A stretch of 36,961 nucleotides of DNA from Coriobacteriia bacterium (GTDB lineage: Bacteria > Actinomycetota > Coriobacteriia > WRKU01 > WQUG01). A program made the translations under genes and the position numbers. Location of the stretch: assembly GCA_009781115.1 (NCBI GenBank), contig WQYT01000011.1, positions 1 through 36,961 on the forward strand, written 5' to 3'. Positions 6,964 to 15,145 of the stretch are shown here, one piece after another. Under the pieces are notes generated by a model. The model did no database searches. It saw nothing but the letters and a program-made list of their open reading frames with translations, and had not been told where the DNA came from. Position 1 is the first letter of the stretch; each line of letters opens with the position of its first letter.

Positions 6964-8259
6964 ATGTATCGGAAAATCAACCAGTTCCTGGAAGACTGGA
7001 AGCAAAGCAGGTATCGGAAGCCGCTCATCCTCCAGGGGGCGCGACAGGTGGGCAAAACCTACTCTATCCTTGAGTTTGGGCGGACCCACTATGAGAATGT
7101 CGCGTACTTCAATTTTGAACGGAACGCAAAGCTCGCACAGACCTTCGACGAAGACATCAGTCCCGCGTACCTCATCCCGCTCCTCTCGCATATCTCTGGG
7201 CAAACCATTGTCAAAGAGAAAACCTTGATCGTGTTCGATGAGATCCAGGCTTGCGAACGAGCTCTGACTTCCCTCAAGTACTTTTGCGAAGAGGCCCCCG
7301 ATTATCACCTTATTGCGGCGGGAAGCTTGCTTGGTGTTGCTGTCAATCGCAAGCAATTCTCCTACCCAGTGGGCAAAGTTGACCTGAAGACTCTCTACCC
7401 TCTTGATATGGAAGAGTTTCTTATTGCGCTGGGCGAACGTGAGCTAACAAAAAAAATCAGAACCTGTTTTAACAACGATTCGCCCCTGCCTGCCGCTCTT
7501 CATGACAGCGCTCTGAACTATTACCGTCAATACCTGGTGATAGGCGGCATGCCCGAATGTGTCACACAGTTTGCTGAGACCGGCGACTATCTGCTTGTCC
7601 GCACCCTGCAATCGACTATCCTGACCAACTATCTGGATGACATGAGTAAGTATAATCAGGAAAATGAGATACAGAAGACACGACTCACCTACAACAATAT
7701 CACGGTCCAGCTCTCCAAAAAGAACACGCGATTTCAGTATAAGTTGATTAAGAAAGGCGGACGGGCCGCAGAGTTTGAGAACGCTATTGAGTGGCTCCGC
7801 CTGGCGGGAATTATCTCCCAGGTTTGCCGGGTCGAGCACCCGCATAAACCCCTTGACGACAGCAAAGACATCGATGCTTTCAAGATCTATATCTCAGACC
7901 TGGGCCTGCTCTGCGCCAAGAAGGATCTGCCAGCCGCCGACGTACTGTTCATGTCAGACGATCTTCAGTACTTCAAAGGTGGCATGGTAGAAAACTATGT
8001 CAACGTCCATCTGATAATGAACGGGTATGCCACCTACTACTGGGAGTCTGCCCGTGGGGCAGAAGTAGACTTCATCATCCAGCGCGAGGACGCGATCATC
8101 CCTGTCGAAGTGAAGAGCGCCGATAACACCCAGGCAAAAAGCCTGAACGTCTACCGAGATATCTTTAAGCCACCTTATGCCCTTAAGCTTTCCACCAGAA
8201 ACTTCGGCTTTGCAGATGGCAAAAAGACCGTTCCTCTCTACGCCGCCTTCTGTCTCTGA
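6964..8259 (+). CDS. AAA_14 / DUF4143 ATPase
   Basis: A 431-residue protein of the common but poorly understood AAA_14-DUF4143 family. Walker A is QGARQVGKTYS near residues 24-34, and Walker B is LIVFDEIQAC near 88-97. The C-terminal DUF4143 part carries the nuclease-like pattern YYWESARGAEVDFII followed by IPVEVKS. This is the E-D...ExK arrangement of PD-(D/E)xK folds, though activity in this family is not established. The ATG follows AAGGGAG and a clear promoter. Codon and base use are more AT-rich than in the transporter genes before it, which suggests a separately acquired gene. It stands alone with its own operator. Members are often patchily distributed and may act in defence or DNA transactions, but I assign no function. 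Confidence 0.85.
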   Translation: MYRKINQFLEDWKQSRYRKPLILQGARQVGKTYSILEFGRTHYENVAYFNFERNAKLAQTFDEDISPAYLIPLLSHISGQTIVKEKTLIVFDEIQACERALTSLKYFCEEAPDYHLIAAGSLLGVAVNRKQFSYPVGKVDLKTLYPLDMEEFLIALGERELTKKIRTCFNNDSPLPAALHDSALNYYRQYLVIGGMPECVTQFAETGDYLLVRTLQSTILTNYLDDMSKYNQENEIQKTRLTYNNITVQLSKKNTRFQYKLIKKGGRAAEFENAIEWLRLAGIISQVCRVEHPHKPLDDSKDIDAFKIYISDLGLLCAKKDLPAADVLFMSDDLQYFKGGMVENYVNVHLIMNGYATYYWESARGAEVDFIIQREDAIIPVEVKSADNTQAKSLNVYRDIFKPPYALKLSTRNFGFADGKKTVPLYAAFCL

Positions 8260-8332
8260 CAAGGCGGTCCTCCCGCGGTGTGGCAAGTAACCCCTGCTGC
8301 TAAAAACGGGAGCGAGTTTTGCTCAGTAAATT

Positions 8333-8896
8333 TTACGCACGTAGCCAGGGGGCAAGATCGGCCAGGGTTTTTGCTTCTGCCCAGCTGGTCATCTGCGGCT
8401 TCCATATCCAGGTCCCGGACACAATCTGGCCTGAGACTGCCATCTGCTGAAGCTCGCTGAGATAATACGGCCCTGTGCTTGTTCCCTCACTGCCACAATA
8501 CCACTCACGCACAGCAGGAGCAGCAGGCGCCGCACCCGGGACCTGCAGCGCACCCGACGTGCCCGGGACCTGCGCCGCGCCCGGGGCAGACACCCCGCCC
8601 GGCGCCTGGGGCCAACCCGAGGCCTGCGGGCCAAAAGCAGCCGCTTGTTTGGGACCCGACCGCATAACAAGGCCGATAATCAGCACTGCCAAACCTGCAA
8701 GAAAAAGAAGCGCCGACACTATCACAAGCACAATCATCGTGATCTCATGCACCGTTAAGGGGGCCGTATAGGTATAGCCTCCCCAGTCGTAGCCGCGGAT
8801 ATCCAAAGCTATCGTAAGAGCCGAACCTACTGCTCCCGTCAAACCAATAAATAAAGCTACCGACCCACCAATGATCGCAATGAGCTTACCTTTCAC
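8333..8896 (-). CDS. Membrane protein with C-terminal GYF_2 domain
   Basis: A 187-residue protein. Two hydrophobic segments (about 5-32 and 50-78) are followed by a Gly/Pro/Ala-rich linker (about 80-130), and then a GYF_2 (DUF4339) domain. That domain begins WYCGSEGTSTGPYYLSEL and continues to SWAEAKTLADLAPWL. GYF_2 domains are small predicted protein-interaction modules, usually cytoplasmic and tethered to a membrane. The start ATG at 8896 is the first in the frame that includes the whole first segment. It is transcribed toward the AAA/DUF4143 gene. No function can be given beyond a membrane-tethered binding module. Confidence 0.75.
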   Translation of the reverse strand: MKGKLIAIIGGSVALFIGLTGAVGSALTIALDIRGYDWGGYTYTAPLTVHEITMIVLVIVSALLFLAGLAVLIIGLVMRSGPKQAAAFGPQASGWPQAPGGVSAPGAAQVPGTSGALQVPGAAPAAPAVREWYCGSEGTSTGPYYLSELQQMAVSGQIVSGTWIWKPQMTSWAEAKTLADLAPWLRA

Positions 8897-9251
8897 GATT
8901 CATACCACCTTGCTGTTTCGTTATGCGTATACTGAGCCCGACTGCCTCTTCGCAGCCGCCCGGCGTGGAAACTTTGCCCCGCCGCTTCTCAATTCTAACG
9001 CCAAAGCGCTCCCCCTCCCCCGTTTCTCCTCAGATACCAACCAGTGCAACCCACGCATCCCACACATTAAGGGGAATCATTGCCACTCCGAACAAGGCAC
9101 GCCGGGTCGTTGCGCCCTACGAGATCTTGCCAACTACAGCATTCACCAGCTAGCGCCAGACGTTTATTCTGGCATCAGTAGTATAAGTGATAATTGGTAA
9201 AAGCTGTGTAGGGCGCGACGACCTCGGCGCGCCTTGTTCGGGGTGGTAACA
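8897..9251. other. Intergenic stretch with an inverted pair of GC-rich repeats
   Basis: No convincing gene. A repeat at 9083-9120 and its inverted copy at 9208-9246 flank about 87 bases. Read on the same strand, both give GTAGGGCGC-ACGACC-CGGCG-GCCTTGTTCGG-GTGG, with a few substitutions and one extra base in the second. A third copy lies at 33999-34031. The short reading frames here are not supported by any motif. Confidence 0.7.
9083..9246. repeat. Inverted repeat pair, GTAGGGCGCGACGACC family
   Basis: The two 38-39 base arms (9083-9120 and 9208-9246) are near-identical inverted copies, with AT-rich sequence between them. The pair could be a small non-autonomous mobile element, or two independent insertions. 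The second arm ends 5 bases from the stop codon of the Elp3 gene, so it may also serve as its transcript end. Confidence 0.7.
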
Positions 9252-11069
9252 TCACTGCAGCGGCAGCTGTTGGTACAGGTCCTGGTCGCGAAAACCGAGG
9301 TTGCGGTAGTACTCGCGGGTCCCTACTGAGCTGATCACGTTGAGCGCCGTGTAGCCACGGTCGCGCGCGATCTGGCAGGCAGCCTCGATCAGCCGCCGGC
9401 CCAGCCCCAGGTGCTGGGCATTGCCGCCCGCCTCATCCAGCGCGGCGACCTTGCCGTAGACATGGACCTCGCGGATCATCGCCTCGCCGGGGCCGACCGG
9501 CAGCCCTGACTGGCGCGAGCTGACATACACCGCTTCAGGCAGCGACAGCCGCAGGAAGCCCGCGATCCGGTCCTCCGGCGTGACCCACTGCAGGAAGTAC
9601 TCGTCAGTTACCGTGGTCGCGTACGGGACCGACTCAAGCCGCAGACTCTCAAGATCGACTGCATCTGCCGCGATCTCGCGGGAGCGGATCTCTGCGATGC
9701 TGGCGCCTGTCTGCTCAATGCGACGTTCGACCAGTTGCCGCAGGTTGGCCTTCTTGTTGCCCGCCACAATGTCATGGGCGGAGATATCGCGGATCATCCG
9801 CGAGATACGCGCATAGGGCGGTGTGGCCAGCGTATCGGCTGCCAGTACTTCAAGCAGCTCCTCTTCGCTGTAGGGGCGCCAGGTCCCCTCGCCATAGCAA
9901 GCGCACAGTCCCGTGCCCGCCACCAGAGAGCAGGGATAGAGCTTCACCTCATCGGGCAAAAACGCCGGGTCCGTGCACAGGCGCGCATAGTCGCGCTTGT
10001 CTGCTGCGGGCGTAGCGCCCAAAAGATTCAACATGAAATGCACATGCGTCTTGAAACCAAAGACCCGCAGCAGCTCAAAGGCCTCGCGAATCTTGTCGAC
10101 GGTCACGGCGCGCTCGTTTTGCCGCAGCACCACAGGGTCCAGGCTCTGGATGCCCATCTGGACCTTGGTGCAGCCCAGACGGCGCAGCATCGTCAGGCTG
10201 GTCACGGTGATGGCGTCAGGGCGCGTCTCGACCACCAGCCCCACCACCCGACGGGCGGCGGTCTCGTTGCGGACCTGCTGTCGGACAAGCCCGTCGATCG
10301 TGGCCGTCTGCTCCGCAGAAATGCCCCGCCAGATCGCATCATTCAGATAGAGCTGCTCGATCGCCTGATTATAGGTGAGCGCGCCGCGGTCGATCTCTGC
10401 CTGCCGCGCGCTCACACGCGCCGCCAGCTCCTCGCGATTGTTGCTGAGCCCCGCGTCCTTATAGCGCTGCCGACGCTTCTGCACGCCTGCCGCTACCGCC
10501 GCGGCGCCGTCACTCAGCGCCCGGAAGAGTTCGGTCGCAAACCAGATCTGGTAGGCGCGCGGATAGTCGCTCCAGGTGCCGCCCAGGACAATCAGCTCGA
10601 CCTTGTCCGTAACATGGCCCATCTGCGTGAGCGCCCGCAGGCGGGAGGCCACCTGTAAGTAAGGGTCGAAGTAATTGCGCTCCGCCCGCTGGCAGGCTGG
10701 CTCATCGCTTAAGTAGCTCTTGGGCATCCTCACGTCGTTGGGGCAGTAGAGACAGGCGCTTGAGCACTTCCAGGGCTTCGTGATCACCGTGATCGTCGCC
10801 ACGCCCGATGCAGTGCGGCGGCGCTTGACCTGCAGCGCCTGCAGCAGGCGCTTCTCGGTCTCCGAATCGATGCCCCAACTGGCCCAGCGCTGCGGGTCAG
10901 ACTCGCGCACGTGCAGGTAGTACGCAAGCACCTTGCGCTTTGCCGGTGGCTGCGCGCTCAGTTCAGAGCGCCTGCGCGGGTTACCAATGACGCACGAGAA
11001 CAGCTCCTCGTCATCAGACCGCTCGCCCCGCCGCAACGCGTCCAGTATGTCCAGCAGTATCTCTTCCAC
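9252..11069 (-). CDS. elp3: Elp3-family radical SAM / GNAT tRNA wobble-uridine modifying enzyme
   Basis: A 605-residue protein matching Elp3, which uses S-adenosylmethionine and acetyl-CoA to build the 5-carboxymethyl group on wobble uridine 34 of tRNA. The radical SAM cluster motif is Cys102-x3-Cys106-x2-Cys109 (KCSSACLYCPND). Family-typical blocks follow: DKVELIVLGGTWSDYP, VGLVVETRPDAIT, LGCTKVQMGIQSLDP and FKTHVHFMLNLLG. The C-terminal acetyltransferase domain covers about 500-605, with HLGLGRRLIEAACQIARDRGY as the acetyl-CoA site and YYRNLGF near the end. The start is GTG at 11069. Other Elongator subunits are absent from the window, as expected for bacterial Elp3, which acts alone. It is divergent from a Trm9-like methyltransferase that could carry out the next step on the same base. 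Confidence 0.92.
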   Translation of the reverse strand: MEEILLDILDALRRGERSDDEELFSCVIGNPRRRSELSAQPPAKRKVLAYYLHVRESDPQRWASWGIDSETEKRLLQALQVKRRRTASGVATITVITKPWKCSSACLYCPNDVRMPKSYLSDEPACQRAERNYFDPYLQVASRLRALTQMGHVTDKVELIVLGGTWSDYPRAYQIWFATELFRALSDGAAAVAAGVQKRRQRYKDAGLSNNREELAARVSARQAEIDRGALTYNQAIEQLYLNDAIWRGISAEQTATIDGLVRQQVRNETAARRVVGLVVETRPDAITVTSLTMLRRLGCTKVQMGIQSLDPVVLRQNERAVTVDKIREAFELLRVFGFKTHVHFMLNLLGATPAADKRDYARLCTDPAFLPDEVKLYPCSLVAGTGLCACYGEGTWRPYSEEELLEVLAADTLATPPYARISRMIRDISAHDIVAGNKKANLRQLVERRIEQTGASIAEIRSREIAADAVDLESLRLESVPYATTVTDEYFLQWVTPEDRIAGFLRLSLPEAVYVSSRQSGLPVGPGEAMIREVHVYGKVAALDEAGGNAQHLGLGRRLIEAACQIARDRGYTALNVISSVGTREYYRNLGFRDQDLYQQLPLQ

Positions 11070-11089
11070 GATAACAACTACTATACTCC

Positions 11090-11126
11090 AGCTGACAAAA
11101 TTACCCCTGGGGTAATTTTGTCAGCT
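11090..11126. repeat. 37-base palindrome between elp3 and the methyltransferase (TGACAAA...ACCCCTGGGGT family)
   Basis: Two 18-base arms match perfectly around a single central T (11108); the core reads ATTACCCCTGGGGTAAT. It lies in the 60-base divergent gap, directly after TATACT at 11082-11087 and 3 bases before the methyltransferase start codon. Related palindromes lie at 35170-35200 and, more degenerate, at 33936-33954. It could be a shared operator, or a hairpin in the 5' leader that hides the start site. Confidence 0.85.
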
Positions 11127-11129
11127 ACA

Positions 11130-11915
11130 ATGGTCGCTATGGATAGCGACACGGCTGACAGACTGCGCGAACTCAATGCTGACTTCTACCGGAGGCAGTG
11201 CGCTTCGTTCGCGGAAACGCGTCAAACGCCTTGGCCCGGCTGGCAGAAGTGCCTGGCCCTCCTGCGGGAGAATCGCAACGGAAACACTTCGCAGGAACTT
11301 TCGGTCTTTGACCTGGCATCCGGCAACTTAAGGTTTGAGGCCTTCCTGGCCTCAGCGCTGCCTGAAGCCGCCTTCACGTTCTTCGCTGCGGATAACTGCG
11401 ATGAGCTCCTCCCTTCGGCGCCCGAAGCACACTATCAGCACCTCGATATCCTGGCTGCGCTCGACCAGAACCAGAGCTCGCCGCTGTCCACCCGCTTTGC
11501 CGCGCCTGCCTGCGACCTGTCAGTCTGTTTCGGCTTTCTGCACCATGTCCCGCTCCCGCAGCAGCGCGCGCAGATACTTGACGTCCTGATCGAGCAAACC
11601 AAGCCCGGCGGCTACCTCATCGTGTCCCTCTGGCAGTTCCTGAACGATCCCACTCGCCATAAGAAGGCGCAGGCCACCCACACGCGTGCCAGAGAAGAAC
11701 TTGGCCTCCCGGAGCTGGGCGACGGCGACTACCTGCTCGGCTGGAAAGATATCGCGCACACCTATCGCTACTGCCACAGCTTCTCGGATGCAGAGATCGA
11801 CCAGCTCATCGCCAGCGCCACCGACCGCACCACGCTCATCGCACGCTTCACCTCAGATGGTCGCACGGGCAACCTTAATACGTACCTGATCTTTAAAGTT
11901 GCGCAAATGAGCTAG
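11130..11915 (+). CDS. Trm9/ABH8-like SAM methyltransferase (putative tRNA mcm5U34 methyltransferase)
   Basis: A 261-residue class I methyltransferase. FYRRQCASFAETRQTPWPGW (residues 19-38) closely follows the Trm9 signature of an aromatic helix, F-x2-TR and a WP pair. The SAM site is VFDLASGNLRF (59-69), a degenerate form of DxGCGxG. Later come FGFLHHVP, KPGGYLIVSLWQFL, and GDGDYLLGWK with YRYCHSFSDAEIDQLI. These fit the Trm9 blocks GD-x-PW and RYYHxF-x-ExEL. Trm9 methylates cm5U34, the Elp3 product, to mcm5U34. Divergence from elp3 across 60 bases supports that role. The frame is open from 10911, but that would run through elp3, so I take ATG 11130 (or 11139). No ribosome site is seen and the start follows the palindrome closely. 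Function is inferred from motifs and context. Confidence 0.75.
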   Translation: MVAMDSDTADRLRELNADFYRRQCASFAETRQTPWPGWQKCLALLRENRNGNTSQELSVFDLASGNLRFEAFLASALPEAAFTFFAADNCDELLPSAPEAHYQHLDILAALDQNQSSPLSTRFAAPACDLSVCFGFLHHVPLPQQRAQILDVLIEQTKPGGYLIVSLWQFLNDPTRHKKAQATHTRAREELGLPELGDGDYLLGWKDIAHTYRYCHSFSDAEIDQLIASATDRTTLIARFTSDGRTGNLNTYLIFKVAQMS

Positions 11916-11952
11916 CCCGCAACAGAGACTGCAGAGTATCAACTCAGACAGA

Positions 11953-11985
11953 GCCTGGATTCTGCGACTGCGCGCAGAATGACAA
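11953..11985. repeat. Short palindromic repeat, ATTCTGCG family
   Basis: ATTCTGCG at 11959-11966 pairs with CGCAGAAT at 11973-11980, followed by GACA. It shares the pattern and flanking bases (CTGGATTCTGCGAC, GCGCAGAATGACA) with the segment inside the fused EcfA gene at 4264-4316. As it sits just after the methyltransferase stop it might help end that transcript. Confidence 0.7.
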
Positions 11986-12182
11986 GTGAAGCGTTCCCCG
12001 CAGCAACCACACATCATGAACACAAACGCAGAATTATTCCCCCTGAATATTTCACCACGATATATCAACCACAGCCACGGAGTCGCGTTTATCCTTGCGT
12101 AGTTAATGCTAATTTCTAATAACATATCAATGCTTACTATAAAATATACTTTCGAAATAGTAAACAGTTTTATAGAAAAGTA

Positions 12183-12211
12183 TTGACAGCGCCCTCTCAA
12201 TTCTATTAAAT
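12183..12211 (+). promoter_or_regulatory. Candidate promoter of the pilus operon
   Basis: A consensus -35 box TTGACA (12183-12188) is followed after 17 bases by TTAAAT (12206-12211), a weaker -10. It lies in the AT-rich stretch upstream of the adhesin gene, leaving a leader of about 150 bases. Imperfect palindromic AT-rich sequence, TACTTTCGAAATAGTA, lies upstream at about 12145-12160 and could be an operator. Confidence 0.5.
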
Positions 12212-12364
12212 ATAGGTAGGGGCATACTGTGTGTCTCCACTCGCAATTGGAGAACTGAAACTGGAAACTGTTTTACAAATACTAAAGTTTCATTTCATAC
12301 TACCTGGTGGACGAGAGAACATTTAAGCGTTCAGCAGATAGAGGGAGGGAAAACAACGAGCGTT

Positions 12365-15145
12365 ATGAAACATGGAATAGCAAACAAAATTCAGAAGGAG
12401 AATCGTCTGGGGTTCTTACGCCTGATGTTGATTTCGGTTGTGCTGCTTGGCGTACTGTTCAGCGCTTTTGGCTCAAGCCCCAGCGCTCTGGCACAAGATC
12501 CCAAGCTGTCAATAAACGACACGGGCATTGCCAGCGTTGAAACCAGCGGTTCAGCTGGCGTCACAGACGGCGCGGACACCACAAATACTACTGACACCCC
12601 GACGCCTCCTGTCAACACCGATAAACCCAGCAAGGCGCCTGGCCCGGGGGTCAAGCCCACAAATACGCGCTCCTTTGATGGCACGATCGACCTGTCTCAG
12701 ACCATCAGCTCAGATAATCCCGGCTATCTGGTAAGCGGCAACGCGCTTCCCAATCTTACCGGTGGCGCCATAAGCAACCCTGATCGCGTCCTGTCGTTTA
12801 CGCAGGCAGCCGATAACAAGACCTACAACATCATCCAGACGGGACTCAGGAGCCCCGCAACCAATCCTCCCAAACAGGGCACATCCTTATATATGGGTAT
12901 TGAGGTCCCCGCCGGAGTAAACATCACGTTGGTACTCAGCGAGATCGACCTGACAGGCAAAATCTTCCTGACAGACACAAGCCAGACAACGATGCTGATC
13001 GATGGAGCGAACTATATCAGGAACGGTTATATCGCGGTGCCTCCGGCCGCTGCGATCACGTTTGATAGCTATAGTGGGCGCGACGCAGATGACTCGCTCA
13101 ACATGCCCTTAACCGTAGGCGCCACCAGCAACTTTGCCAGTATTGGCGGCCTTTCGGGCACAACCACAACCAGCGGCGGCGACGCGGGCCCGATCACAAT
13201 CAACGGCGCAACGATTACTATAGCCGCCGCCTCTTCCGGGGCGGGTATCGGCGGAGGCGGCTCGAGTGTTGACACCGGTCTTGCTGCTATCTATGGCGGA
13301 AGCGGCGGTGCGATTACGATCAATGGCGGAATCGTATCGGTAACGCAGTACGGCAAGGGGGCCAGTAACGGATCGGGCATTGGCGGCGCCTGTATTGGCG
13401 GCGGCGGCGGCGGTAGTGGTAACAGTGGCGGCGGCGGGGGCAAAATCAACATCACCGGCGGGACCGTGTCGGTCACCCAGTATACGCGCGGCGCGGGTAT
13501 CGGCGGCGGTACCTTTGGACCTTCTGGTGACATCACCATAGATGGCGGAACCATCACCGCACAGGCACTGGACTATACCCCAGGCGCCAATCAGGGTACC
13601 TGCGGCATTGGGACGGGCGCGGGGTCTACCACACCGGGGCCAGGCAGCATTACGATCAATGACGGAACGGTAAACGTAACCAGCGACTGGACGGGGATCG
13701 GCAGACAGCAATACTCTTCCCTCGTAGGGGGCGCCCCCTCTCCCCTCGACATCACCATTACGGGCGGTACCGTGACCTCAAAAGCAGGAAAAGGCGTGGG
13801 CGTCGGCTACCTCTATGATCCCCTGGGGGGCGTGCTTACCATTACGGGCGGAACCGTGGTTGCCTCAAGCGATACGCGCTCCGGCATTGGGGGACCCGGC
13901 ATGGGAGGAGGATTTACTCCCGTGCAACTCTATCTTGACGCAAAGGCGGATGTGACCGCGTATTCAGGCGCCAGCAGTACGCTTTACGCGGCCATTACCG
14001 CTTCTGACAATACCGGCAACGGTTCCTATGTCAACACGCGGTATTACACAGGCGCCAACACCACGCCGCTTTCTGCAAGCGCAGACACAACCCTGAAGGT
14101 ATATGCCCCTGGGGGAAGCGCGCTGCGCAGAACCTTGACGCTGCCCAAAAACTATTATTGTGTTGGTTACAGTACCGGCACTACGACGTCGCGGACCGAC
14201 AATATCTATGCGTACAATGCTACAACTTCAACATTTTTGGGAAGCATTGTACGCAATACCGACGCCAGTCCGGATATTTATTCGATCTCCAAACTTGCTG
14301 ACTACAATGCCCACAACAGCAATGCGAATAACGGAGTACTACCCGTCACGCTCATTACTCAATATGCCGTCACCGAGAAATACGTTGACGTCAACGGCAA
14401 AACCCTCTCTGGCGACACGGTAACGGTCCTCCCTACAACAAATCCTGGCTATTTAAAAGTCATCCCTGCTCTTACTGACTACAAGGTAGTGGGCTTTGCG
14501 GTCGGCGCCTATACGCCGCCCAACTATACCCCTGGCACTACCGCTACAGCCAGCGTGAAGAGCTCTCTGACCGTGTATTTTGTCTACGAAAAGATCGCCA
14601 CCGCGCTGACCATTTCCAAGGCGGTAACAGGCGACTACGGCAATCAGCTCAGGGACTTCAGCTTTACGCTTTATGGTGCTGACAGCACGGGCAAGGCCTT
14701 GCCTGCCGACACACGCTTCGACTATACCGGCGGCGTTGTTGCCGGCTCAAGCGTCGCGCCTCCCCCTGACGATACACTCATACTTGACGACGAGGGCAAG
14801 GCGACCTTTGTGCTCAGGAGCCACCAGTCCATCACCATAGCGCAGATTCTGGGAAACACCCAGGTGCGCATTGTCGAAAGCCCTGACCCCTTGTATACGG
14901 TGTCTTTTAAGGACAGCGCTGACACTTACACAACCTCTAACAGCAACACCGGGTGGCGTCTTCTGACCGGAGGCGCCCGGGTCTTCGATTTCTTCAACAA
15001 GCGTACCGAGGCGCCAGAATCCGGCCTGACCGTAGCCCGGACAGAAGTCCCCTATGCCCTGCTGGCGGGCCTGTTAACGCTGCCCCTGCTCCTCCTGGCC
15101 TGGCTCAAACGCCAACGACAGAAGAGAGGGAGTGAGCCAAGATGA
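12365..15145 (+). CDS. Large pilus-associated adhesin with Gly-rich beta-repeats, MucBP-like and Cna-B/FctA-like domains
   Basis: A 926-residue surface protein, first gene of the pilus operon. The signal peptide ends near ALAQD (about 45). Residues about 270-515 hold imperfect repeats of the form ITINGGTVTV followed by GxGIGGG, which suggests a right-handed beta-helix. A MucBP-like part lies at about 669-745 (TEKYVDVNGKTLSGDTV...LTVYFVYEK). A pilin-type domain at about 748-885 starts LTISKAVTGDYGNQLRDFSF and ends RVFDFFNKRT; LTISKAV supplies a Lys of the kind used in intramolecular isopeptide bonds. The end is a hydrophobic segment (about 897-916) and a basic tail. There is no LPxTG; only the stretch VARTEVPY precedes the segment. 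By position it is the likely tip adhesin, as in Streptococcus pyogenes pilus loci. Its ligand is unknown. It overlaps the next gene by 4 bases. Confidence 0.8.
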   Translation: MKHGIANKIQKENRLGFLRLMLISVVLLGVLFSAFGSSPSALAQDPKLSINDTGIASVETSGSAGVTDGADTTNTTDTPTPPVNTDKPSKAPGPGVKPTNTRSFDGTIDLSQTISSDNPGYLVSGNALPNLTGGAISNPDRVLSFTQAADNKTYNIIQTGLRSPATNPPKQGTSLYMGIEVPAGVNITLVLSEIDLTGKIFLTDTSQTTMLIDGANYIRNGYIAVPPAAAITFDSYSGRDADDSLNMPLTVGATSNFASIGGLSGTTTTSGGDAGPITINGATITIAAASSGAGIGGGGSSVDTGLAAIYGGSGGAITINGGIVSVTQYGKGASNGSGIGGACIGGGGGGSGNSGGGGGKINITGGTVSVTQYTRGAGIGGGTFGPSGDITIDGGTITAQALDYTPGANQGTCGIGTGAGSTTPGPGSITINDGTVNVTSDWTGIGRQQYSSLVGGAPSPLDITITGGTVTSKAGKGVGVGYLYDPLGGVLTITGGTVVASSDTRSGIGGPGMGGGFTPVQLYLDAKADVTAYSGASSTLYAAITASDNTGNGSYVNTRYYTGANTTPLSASADTTLKVYAPGGSALRRTLTLPKNYYCVGYSTGTTTSRTDNIYAYNATTSTFLGSIVRNTDASPDIYSISKLADYNAHNSNANNGVLPVTLITQYAVTEKYVDVNGKTLSGDTVTVLPTTNPGYLKVIPALTDYKVVGFAVGAYTPPNYTPGTTATASVKSSLTVYFVYEKIATALTISKAVTGDYGNQLRDFSFTLYGADSTGKALPADTRFDYTGGVVAGSSVAPPPDDTLILDDEGKATFVLRSHQSITIAQILGNTQVRIVESPDPLYTVSFKDSADTYTTSNSNTGWRLLTGGARVFDFFNKRTEAPESGLTVARTEVPYALLAGLLTLPLLLLAWLKRQRQKRGSEPR

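Larger units (their letters stand above)
11916..12364. other. AT-rich intergenic stretch before the pilus operon
   Basis: No gene seen. It holds a copy of the ATTCTGCG...CGCAGAAT repeat (about 11953-11985), then a markedly AT-rich segment (about 12050-12220) with a likely promoter, and a leader of about 150 bases before the adhesin start. The base composition contrasts with both flanks. Confidence 0.7.

Noticed and set aside
9740-10660. Plus-strand 307-codon open frame
   Set aside because: It is antisense to the radical SAM domain of Elp3, whose motifs are all intact on the other strand.
10911-11129. N-terminal extension of the Trm9-like methyltransferase
   Set aside because: It would run through the 5' end of elp3, and the conserved Trm9-like part begins only after ATG 11130.
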